From positions 114,523,728 to 114,587,727 of the forward strand of contig CM060693.1 in NCBI GenBank assembly GCA_030686995.1: a DNA stretch of 64,000 bases, in the 5' to 3' direction. Source of the stretch: Artemisia argyi. Its lineage: Eukaryota; Streptophyta; Magnoliopsida; Asterales; Asteraceae. The notes below the pieces were generated by a model. That model saw nothing but the letters and a program-made list of their open reading frames with translations, did not search any database and was not told the DNA's origin. Below are positions 11,285-20,213 of this stretch, piece after piece. Within the stretch, counting starts at the first letter, position 1, and every line of letters begins with the position of its first letter. The position numbers and the translations under genes were made by a program.

Positions 11285-12106
11285 TCACTGATCTCTTGAA
11301 CGATCTCCATACATAGCCATCACATCAATGCTGTCATAAGACCTAAGGCGGGTCATCATATCTACATAGGCCTGTCTCTGCATCTCATGCAACTCACTCC
11401 ATAACTCGCTGATACTAGTACGATAGTGTTGACTATCAATGTCCAAGAACACCTCCTTCATAGTCAACTTATCAACCATCTTCTCCAACTCAACCATCTT
11501 CCTATCTAGTGAATCCATACGCTCCTGAAATGCAACACTCATCCTCTCTAACCAACTCAACCTCTCCACCTGCCTCTGAAGCTCCATATACATCTCTCCT
11601 GCAGCTCTCCTATCATCCTGAACCTCTCTCCTCAATCCTGCAACCTCAGTCTGCCTATCACTCATACGCCTAGTGATACTCTTATGACTATTCCTACACC
11701 ACTCTACATCCTGCCTCAGACGACTCATAGCAGCTCTAAGCTCTGACAGAGTAACACGGGCTGCGGCCGATGACTCACCAATCTCGTGCATAGAAGTAAC
11801 CTCAGCCTCAAGCGCGTATCCTAATGCCTCAGATGTATCCGACTCATAAGTCACATCCGACACAACAAGCGAAGGCGGCGGGGGAACATCCTGATCCTCC
11901 TCCATAAAATCCTCATCATCATCCTCCTCGTCATCATCATCGTCATCCATCTCCTCATCTCCATCATCCTCAATATCAACATCAGCCTCTAAACCTACCT
12001 CATCATCTAAACCAACATCAACATCCAACTCAACAGCATCTCCTAAAGGCAATGGGTCAACAACGGGTGGGACTGGAACCTGACCACGGGGAACTGGGAC
12101 AGACAT
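11285..12106 (-). CDS. Extra ORF upstream of gag in the gypsy element: acidic, coiled-coil
   Basis: This 273-codon frame lies between the primer binding site and gag, on the same strand. The N-terminal third is Pro/Val-rich, then extremely acidic (a long Asp/Glu run at about residues 35-70). From about residue 120 to 230 Leu, Arg, Glu and Met are spaced as in coiled coils (SELRAAMSRLRQDVE, EMYMELQRQVERLSWLE). No catalytic motif is seen. Similar acidic plus coiled-coil ORFs precede gag in related Asteraceae gypsy elements as I recall them. The role is unknown; it may help assembly or nucleic-acid handling. It appears intact, unlike the gag-pol beside it. Confidence 0.6.
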   Translation of the reverse strand: MSVPVPRGQVPVPPVVDPLPLGDAVELDVDVGLDDEVGLEADVDIEDDGDEEMDDDDDDEEDDDEDFMEEDQDVPPPPSLVVSDVTYESDTSEALGYALEAEVTSMHEIGESSAAARVTLSELRAAMSRLRQDVEWCRNSHKSITRRMSDRQTEVAGLRREVQDDRRAAGEMYMELQRQVERLSWLERMSVAFQERMDSLDRKMVELEKMVDKLTMKEVFLDIDSQHYRTSISELWSELHEMQRQAYVDMMTRLRSYDSIDVMAMYGDRSRDQ

Positions 12107-12356
12107 GATACTCTACAAAAGTATAAGGAAACATAAAAAATTCTAGCCAAATTTTCGCGAAAAACCATTTTATAAGCCAAAGCATGATAGTGGAAAAAAG
12201 TCCAAACCAATCTCAATATAAAACATATATATATGTAAAGTTAAAAGAATACCAAGGAGCGAAGTGGCACGGAGGGCTGTCGGCTTTCTGTCTCAAAACA
12301 TTTTGACTCCAGGAAAAGGTTTATAGTCGAGTGCTAGCTCGTTCTCTATAAACAAT

Positions 12357-12368
12357 GCTCTGATACCA
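12357..12368 (-). other. Primer binding site of the gypsy element
   Basis: In element orientation it reads TGGTATCAGAGC, an exact match to the plant tRNA-iMet 3' end complement, 3 nt from the LTR edge at 12,372. Confidence 0.85.
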
Positions 12369-12371
12369 TTC

Positions 12372-15300
12372 TGTAGCACCCCCAACTCAAAATACGACAG
12401 CTAACATGCTGGGGGCACTACGCAAATAGAAACCAAGCACATTTATAGCTAACGACCACAACACGAGATGTTTATAAATGTTGCAAAACATATCATTCGA
12501 ATTATAAACTGTTTAGAGTACAAGGACTCTTAAATCAAAGTAGCAGTGGAAATAGTAAAATAGAGTTTGCAGCGGAAAGTTTACAAAGTTTAGCAGCGGA
12601 AAACATTTAACAAAGTTTTGCAGCGGAAATAAGTAAGACACACCAAGGTTTTACGAATGATATGAAAGTAAAGATAGTAAAGATAATAAAGCTGCCTTGA
12701 CAGAAAGACTCCATCGACCTTGCCACTCCACCAAGCCCTTATCATAAAGCTCCAAAACTAATTAGTAGCAGTACCTGAGAAACACATGCTTAAAAGTCAA
12801 CACAAAGGTTGAGTGTAATCCATAGGTTTAAAATAATAAGTTGAGCACAAGGTTTTAATCATACGATATAAGCAAAAAATGCAAATACCAGGGAAATCAA
12901 GGTAACACCCAATATGTAGAGGCAATACATGCATACATACGGTTGATGGTACTAAGCTCATGGCACACAAACGTTAACCAAACCAATCGTCAGTAACTCT
13001 GTACTAACATAAACAATAACCGCGGAATTTCATAATAATAAGTGCCCCCAAGGCCGGGTACTTGCCAATACCCAGCAAAATCGAAAGTAGTACACCCGCG
13101 TTGCCAAGCCCTTTACAACCGGGCGGGATGGTCAATCCTATAGGCCTATAAACTAAGTTCGCTTTCACTCGCAAGTGACTAATGGCTCATGATCTGAGGG
13201 TCTTTCTGGCAAGACAAGCTACTTAGCACATCGTCAGGAAGTATATATATCATTCAGGAAAAAGCATACCAAAAATACTTGTGCTAAAAAAACATTTAAA
13301 GCATGTGTCTCACCCCATGGGTTTATAAACAATTAAAATATAAAAAGCGGGGCTATGAATCACACCTTAACAATAGCAGTAGCAGGAAACAAGATATAGT
13401 AACCAATCAAATAATGCGTCATAGCAAATGAACTTTAGCACAACCTAATCAATATAAATGGCATAACTCAGAACTATACTCGAATATCTCAATAAACAAT
13501 GCTTGAGTAAAAGTTTTATAAATACAATGGCATTTGAAAGAAATAGATTTCGTAAAGTCTCGTGTGGGAGACAAGAAAATTAGAAAAGAAATAAGTCGGC
13601 GAAACGACAAAATACGCAGGAAAGACGAAAGAACTCCTCGAAAAAAGTCATCGAAAAGAAATGGAAAGAAAAGAAATAAAAATGGAATACTCACTCAAAT
13701 AAAAATAAGTAATAACACGTAACAATAAGTCTCGGATTTTACCCGTTTTCCCAAAATAATGTTGAAATAAAAGGTTTTGAGAATATAATAATATTTGGAA
13801 ATATGATTTAAGTTTATAAAGAATTTTATAAAATTTCGGCATGACCTGCCCGTTTATATAACATTTCCCGAGTCAACGACTCTTTATTTTTCAAATAATA
13901 TTAATATATATATAGATAAATATGATTGGATATATCATTCGCGTAGTCCATTAGTTGTTTAGGTTTTATCGACCATTTTGTATTTGTTCGGGTTCCAGGT
14001 ACGTTAAGATCTTTACGGGCCTAACGTACCCTACCGTCTCGTGTACCAAAAGGTCCATAATATCCAAATAACCAAGGCCGTAAATCCAATACGTCCAATT
14101 CAAGCTCACAATGTCATAAGAATGGAAATATGTCCATTATTAAGTCCACTTAACTATAACAATTCAGTTTAGATTTCGTATATATTATTAACCGTTTTAT
14201 TATTAGTTACCGTTTAACCCATATCACAATCCCGAGACCTAGAAATCAACCAATACTCAAATAATCACCGCAATAATAATAATAACTCTAAAAATCAATC
14301 CCAAGTCAAATAAAAATAAACCCGAAACCAAACCAAATCCAAATCGAGCCATACCCTCTCCTCGGCTCAAAATAAAACAAACCAAATCCGATCCAACATA
14401 ACCTAAACTAATCGAAACACCTCAAACAACAACAACAATAACAATATAACACTTCCCCCCCACCACCACCCAAGGCTCGGTGGTGGTGGTTCTCGGCAGC
14501 CGAGCGACAAACAACCAAACAGACCCTCGAAAATCCAATCAAAACACAAAATATATATACTCCCCTCGTCACCAACATCAAACAACAACAACAAGAACAT
14601 CACAACCTTCACCGAGTCACAAGTTGACTCGGTGAGTCCATCCGAGTCGCGGCCAACGGGTCGAACGAAAACCAGATGGAATCCCACACAAGTTTTTGAG
14701 TTTAAAAATATTATTAAAACATTTTTATAACAAAAATCGAATTTAATATAAAATGAAATGAGGGTTTTAAAAATAAAAAGAAGATAAAGAAAGAGAGGCG
14801 GCGGGGTGGTGTTACCGTTGGTGGTGAAGGTGGTGGCGTACGGTGGTGATGGTGATGCGGCGGTGGTGATGGTTTGAGGGTATTACAGGGTGTTTGGGGG
14901 TGAGTGAGTGGTACGGGTGTGACGGGGGTAACCCGATCTATAAAATGGTACAAGAAAAAGTGAGGTGGCCGGAAAATTTTCCGGCGAGGTGGCGGTCGGA
15001 ATCTGCTGGTGTCCGGTGGGGCGGCGGCCGGAAACTTCAAGAGAGGGAGAGAGAGTTTGTGTGAAGTGTGTGTGTTTTATTATTAATAAAATGAGAAAAT
15101 GGGGGTTTTAGGAATATATATATGGTAAATAAAGTGTAGGGTGTGTTTTGTATATAATGAAAGTGTAATGTAAGGTAAGGTGGTTAGTTTAGGGGCCAAG
15201 GTTGCCAATGTAGTAAACTTCTAACGATAAACGCTCCGGGGTCCAAACGACATAGCAAACAGACTCGAAAATTTACGAAACTTGCTCCATTGTTCACGAA

Positions 15301-15480
15301 ATAATTTTTCAAAACTCAAGCATAAACTTCAGAGTTTTTCCAAAACTCAAAATGATTCAAATAATTTGGCAAATGCAATAAAATTCGAGTGTTCTAGGCT
15401 GTGCTGAGTCAATCAAGGAATAAAGTTCTCGTTTCCAATATATCTCACGTTTCTCAAGCCCAAATAATCACAAAATAAAA
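12372..15480 (-). repeat. 5' LTR of the gypsy element, outer end approximate
   Basis: The inner edge TGTAGCACCCCC is clear. Shared blocks with the LTRs at 366 and 3755 (the AAAAGT(GT)CAACACAAAGGTT block and the GATC..GAGGG..CTTTC block) support LTR identity. In element orientation about 15,150-15,000 shows an AT-rich TATA-like stretch followed by CTCTCTCCCTCTC and GC-rich GCCGCC sequence, as in promoter and leader regions of such LTRs. A palindrome with arms GTACGTTA and TAACGTAC lies near 13,998-14,029. The outer end is not marked by a clean terminus; it is placed where Athila-type coding sequence begins. Confidence 0.5.
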
Positions 15481-15499
15481 GTTTTAATGTGTCTCAGGT

Positions 15500-16318
15500 A
15501 TGAAAATAGATATTTGGCTAGCAATAGGTTTTAGAAAAAGTACCAGGGTTACATTCACCATAATACAAGATGAATACATAGGTAATCTAGATACAATGGA
15601 GGATGAGGTGAATAACATAAGCCCACTCAGTGCTCCACAAGTCCTACCATCATTTGATGCGTACACACCTCCCCTGACTTACCCGGAAGAAGTAGAAGAG
15701 ACTATAGGAACCCCAATAGAGGTAGAACCCTTGGATCAAGCACAACTAGAGAATATAGGTTTTAACACTTGTAGTGATGACCATTCTTTTAGTTCTAAGG
15801 AAGTTCCTAGTTTTGATGAACAGGAGCCTCAACCAAAACCGTTACCTAATCTTCCATCCTTGGATGAAAATTTTGGAATTGAAATAGGTTCCGATCCACC
15901 CATCAAACCATATAGTTCGGGTAGTCTTAGGATAAAGGTAGTGGACTCTAAGCCTTATAGAGAAGAAGCCAATATAGGAGTGGAAAATGACCTTACATGC
16001 TTACATCACCCATTTATGATTGATCACAAGAAACATTATGGGTTTAAACCAGATTTATTAGGTCAAGATGGATTCTCAACTAGGAGTCTCTCGAAGTTGA
16101 TAGAAAATGATCCCTTTCTAGGAAAAAATCTTAATCCACCCATTAACCCAATTGAATTAGGTAAGGTTATGATGATAGGAGCACACATCTTTGAGCATAT
16201 AATCCATCCACCACTTTTTCCTCACGAGGCATACTTCCACCGAAATAGTGTGTATCGCTACTATCACCCACACTTAATCCTAAGTGTAGGGATAACCTCA
16301 CCTTTATCCGTGAAATAA
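15500..16318 (+). CDS. Athila/Tat-type late ORF fragment (unknown, acidic, Pro-rich)
   Basis: 272 open codons end at the TAA before 16,319. The first 20 or so residues (TRVTFTIIQDEYIGNL) continue a longer upstream protein that is lost, so the frame is a C-terminal fragment and the apparent start is arbitrary. It continues through an acidic, proline-rich stretch (ETIGTPIEVEPLDQAQLE) to a tail with the YRYYHPHLILSVG block. I recognise this pattern from many Asteraceae gypsy-related hypothetical proteins. No enzymatic motif is visible. It lies between a lost pol region and the 3' non-coding region, the location of env-like ORFs in Athila elements, but no membrane segment supports an env function. 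Confidence 0.55.
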   Translation: MKIDIWLAIGFRKSTRVTFTIIQDEYIGNLDTMEDEVNNISPLSAPQVLPSFDAYTPPLTYPEEVEETIGTPIEVEPLDQAQLENIGFNTCSDDHSFSSKEVPSFDEQEPQPKPLPNLPSLDENFGIEIGSDPPIKPYSSGSLRIKVVDSKPYREEANIGVENDLTCLHHPFMIDHKKHYGFKPDLLGQDGFSTRSLSKLIENDPFLGKNLNPPINPIELGKVMMIGAHIFEHIIHPPLFPHEAYFHRNSVYRYYHPHLILSVGITSPLSVK

Positions 16319-16351
16319 GGGTAGAGTCAGGCTCGTGACTTGAACCAAAAC

Positions 16352-18811
16352 AAGCGCTTCTTGGGAGGCAACCCATGTTTTGTGTGATTTTTATTTGTTT
16401 GATTGTTATTTGCTTCCGTATGCATGCTTTATTTTTATTGTTGGTAAGATCATGTTTCAAAACTAAAATTGTGAAAATGCTTTATTTTGTTGTTTAACTT
16501 CGTCTTAACTTCATATAAAGGTATTTTGCAAAAGCTAAGTGTAAGGGGAAACCCCAAATTTGTTTTTAAGAACGAAATTGATCTTGATTCGCCACAATAT
16601 TAAATGAACATGCGTATTAGTATTTGTTAGAGTCAAATGCTTGTATCGAGTCATAATGATGTTTTGCAGGATTTTCCAGGAAGTAGGACATAAGTTTTTC
16701 CAGAAATTTAACGTAAAGATTTCTGCAGGTCACTTCTGACGGCGTCAGGAGTTAACTCCTGACGGCGTCATGTGTAAAATTATGGAAATTTTGTGAGTTT
16801 TGTTTTTCAAATGGAGTCTTAAAGTTTTTGTTAATTCTTTAGTTTTATAAACTCCAGGAAATCTGCAAACATTCATTCCACAAGCATTATATCTTAAATT
16901 GCTTTCTAGGATTTGTTAGTATATATAGATTGCCGCCGATTTTACGCGAGGTTGCCTTGTTTGTTTTCTCAGATTTAACAAGTTATATATGACAAGAAGA
17001 TGATTTATTTTTCTGGAAGGGAAGCTTTGAATGTTCATTTTCTTGGAGGAAGATCTAACCTTGTTACCACACTATCCACACCGAACGAATCAGGGGAGTA
17101 TTTGCTTTCATTCTTTTACTTATTTCACTTTTACATTCTTTAATTGAACATTGGGGACAATGTTCATCCTAAGTGTAAGGGGAGGGTAAATGATGATACC
17201 TTATAGGATACTATTGCACTTGAGTTTGTTTGTTTGATGGTAGGTGTGTAATAAAACTAAGAGAAATACTTGTTAGTTTAATTTTAGCGCAAAATTTAAA
17301 CTTTTTTACAACATTTAGGAGTGAAACTTTAGCCTTAACAAGCGTCTCATGGATAGGAGTTGTATGACTAGCACAAAACCGTACCATTCAGAAAAATTTT
17401 CCACCCAAAAATGTGAGGTTCGCCTTTAGATTTGATAGGAAAAGCGTTCATTATTAGTGCTTATGAGTGTACCGGTAGCATTTAGATTCTAGAACTTGCG
17501 TTAGTGATGCATCCCGAGACCGCTAGTGGGACTACATTCGTGTAGTAGGATTTACTACATGATAAGAGGCATTAGGATCACCCTTGTGTTTAAACCCGTA
17601 TCATAATTACTTGACCATTTAAGTCATATTACTTGGCTAGTAAAGTCAATTAATTTTCCCCACACCTTAGCATTGTACTCATTTTTAGTACACGAAACCC
17701 CTAGTACACCCCTCCGAGCCTATCTTTTCGTTTCTAACTTTAAGTATCTTACTTAAAGGAAGAATTTGTTACAACCCACCCAAATGTGCAACCAAATCGC
17801 CTTAGCCTTCCGTGTATGCACTCATTTTTAGTGCATTATTGTTACATGTTAAACCCTTAGTTAATTTTCTAATTGATTACATGGTTGCTAAGTCGAGTCA
17901 TATCTTGTACATATTGTTTTGGGACGATTGGGACTCATGGGTAAAGTACTTGTATTATGGAGTAATGGGGAAGAACATCATTTATTACCCCCATATGTGC
18001 GTTGATCTTAAAAAGTACTCCAAGTGTTTTGATTATCTTGATTCGAGTCATTAGATTAGTTTATTGTAAAGTATGTAAAAATTCAAGTGTAAGGGGAATG
18101 TACATTTCCTATGATGTATTATTTTGGATGGTAGGGAAAGAGTGTATGAAAAAAAAATCGAAAAAAGAAAAAAAAATAGAAAAAGAGAAAGAAAAAAACA
18201 TACGGACTATCATACCGTTTCTTTCTATGTTTATTTTATGTTTTTGTTATTTTTGATTCATTAGCTTAAGTCGAGTCTAGTCTTGGCTTAGCAACGCCAT
18301 ATTGTACATGTAATTAAACAAGATGATTAACTCACCACCAGTAAATATTGCCTTTATCCAACAAAACCGTGTATTCCATATCCCTACACCTAACGTTATA
18401 ACCCTTTGAAAGACCTCTTTGATAGTTTATCCTAGGTGCTTACGCCAAGTGGTGGAGGTTTGATCCTTTCCCAAGCCTATGGTAATCTATTTTGCTATGA
18501 CAGGTAGTGAGAGATGTTTTCCATTTCCATATTGTGATATATACTTTATTACACCCGAGAGATGTGAGTATCTAAACACTATTTGTGAGGTGCTAGTATA
18601 TGACCTCCGTGCTTGTCTTTGGTCTTTAGTGGAACGATTATTTGTTGTAATTACTTTTATATTAGTGTCAAATGACCCTAACTTGTATTTTGATTAGAAT
18701 AAAAGCGCATTTGCTTGAGGACAAGCAAATCTCAAGTGTAAGGGTATTTGATGAGGCAAAAAATGAACCGTTTTTAAGGGGTCATTTCAGCCCGAAGTCG
18801 AGATTATTTGT
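16352..18811 (+). repeat. Left arm of a 2.5 kb inverted repeat
   Basis: The arm starts AAGCGCTTCTTGGGAGGCAA and runs through the 3' non-coding region of remnant 1 to the cut LTR. It is roughly 90% identical by eye to the reverse complement of 20,152-22,650. It contains four AAGTGTAAGGG(G) purine tracts at 16,537, 17,171, 18,085 and 18,734; the last abuts the LTR. Two TGACGGCGTCA motifs lie at 16,737 and 16,760. Confidence 0.85.
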
Positions 18812-18813
18812 GC

Positions 18814-20213
18814 TGATGCGTGGGAATTGCACCAGGCTTTACCTCTCGAGGGATCTCGAGAAGCTTACAACCCCCACAAGGCAGTGTACCTGATTGTTGT
18901 AGTATAGTATAGTGACAAGTACCGGGGGATTGATCGTTCAACTCAGGAATAGTGTCGCTAGGATTAGAAAGCCTAAAAACTAGGTCTAGAGGTGAGGGAT
19001 GATTCTGTTTTGTATTTTTATATTTTTATGAAAGCAAGTAAAAATCTCGGTTTTGGAAGAGTGGGCGGAATTAGTTGCTAGTCAACTAACCCAATAACTA
19101 AGATGCAACCAAAATAAAACAACAAAAATGAAAATAAAGCTAACTAAACTTGTGGTGTGAACAATATATGGGAGAATTGTGTTTACTTAGATTTCACTAC
19201 TCCCTAGATATCTTTTACAGGTTAATTGTTTGTTACAGTTGCATGGATGATGGGTTATATTCCTTAATATCAATCATGGGGTGGCGTACTTACTTCCCCA
19301 ATTTTATAAGCTCCTACTTCACTCCTATGTCGAGCCTGCAAGAAGCTCCTAACATGGGATCACTAGAATTCGCTCATGCATTAAATACAACCATAAAAAC
19401 CTAGTACACATCGGTTCATGTTTCTTAAGACGTTCAAGCAAGTTACATAATGGAGATCTGCCAGTTTTCTTAAGCCTAACATTGAAATAATTCATCCATT
19501 ACAACTATAAACAAGCAATCAACCTATAATCAACATCTAGGTTTCATTACATCTAAGCAAACACACAAGAGATCTAGCCTAGCATGTTAAAATTAAGATA
19601 AGCATAAGATATATTCAAACAACACATAGACATATTGAATGAATTGAAAGGATACTTATCTCAATTGAACATGAAGGGTTTCAAGGGGTGAAAACACTGT
19701 AAAAGTCGTGTTAGGGTTTATTAAGTTCGACCCTAAAATTATCCTCTCCTTAGAATGAAAATTACAAAAAGTATATATAAATTTACTAAGGTGACGGCGT
19801 CAAGAAGAAAGTTCTGACGCCGTCAACCCGCTGCCCATAAAATTCTCGGACTGCCTAGATCCAGACTTGACGCCGTCATGTGTAATCATGTTCTGGGCCG
19901 TCACTACTTTTACTCTTGACGGCCATGTCTTGACTCCGTCACGTTTTCTCTGGGCCGTCATCATTTTTGCTCCTGACGCCGTCATAAAATTGCTCTTGAC
20001 GCCGTCAGGTACTGTTCCCAGCAAGGAAAATTAAGACTTTGCCGTTTTCTTCACTTTTATGCTCAAAAAACATCCAAAATGCTTCCTTTTCCAGAATTCA
20101 CTCCCAAAGTACCTAAAATCACAAAAGGAACGATTTAGGGCAATATTTGATCAAGTAAATTCAAATTCCGGCTTAAATGACCCCCTAAAAACATATCATT
20201 TTTCGCCTCATCA
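18814..20213 (-). repeat. Complete 1.4 kb Athila-type LTR of remnant 2
   Basis: On the minus strand it starts TGATGAGGCG at 20,213 and ends CACGCATCA at 18,814, canonical TG...CA with TGATG/CATCA inverted ends. It separates the two arms of the large inverted repeat. A TATA-like TTATATATAC on the minus strand (19,771-19,780) is preceded by an array of TGACG palindromes (19,792-20,007). Confidence 0.8.
19771..20007 (-). promoter_or_regulatory. LTR promoter: TATA box with nine TGACG-type motifs
   Basis: In LTR orientation the TATA-like sequence (19,780-19,771) is preceded within 15-240 bp by full TGACG(G/C)CGTCA palindromes at 19,792, 19,815, 19,868, 19,974 and 19,997, a TGACTCCGTCA at 19,931, and partial GGCCGTCA or TGACGGCCA sites at 19,895, 19,917 and 19,952. 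TGACG is the core bound by TGA-class bZIP factors (as-1-like sites). Binding is inferred, not shown. Confidence 0.6.

Larger units (their letters stand above)
7790..15480 (-). mobile_element. Truncated Ty3/gypsy element, minus strand
   Basis: In element order it contains a long LTR (12,372 to about 15,480), a primer binding site (12,357-12,368), an extra ORF, then gag, zinc knuckles, protease, reverse transcriptase and RNase H. The homology stops at about 7,795, just after RNase H, so integrase and the 3' LTR are missing. Downstream is unrelated copia-associated sequence. The pol sequence style is that of plant Tekay/Del-type chromoviruses, but the integrase chromodomain that would confirm this is absent. 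Confidence 0.8.
15485..18811 (+). mobile_element. Athila/Tat-type gypsy remnant 1, 3' part, plus strand
   Basis: It contains a late ORF, 2.4 kb of 3' non-coding sequence and the first 63 bp of a 3' LTR (from TGATGAGGC at 18,749). The 5' side is cut by the gypsy LTR. The LTR is cut at 18,811 where the oppositely oriented LTR of remnant 2 begins. The 3' non-coding sequence is repeated in inverted orientation at 20,214-22,650. Confidence 0.75.

Noticed and set aside
14403..15040. Pro-rich and hydrophobic ORFs in the gypsy LTR
   Set aside because: GC-rich LTR leader repeats (CACCACC, GCCGCC) keep frames open; no start context or homology.
19800..20024. 74-codon ORF with repeated DGVK-type words
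   Set aside because: It is the translation shadow of the TGACG palindrome array in the LTR.
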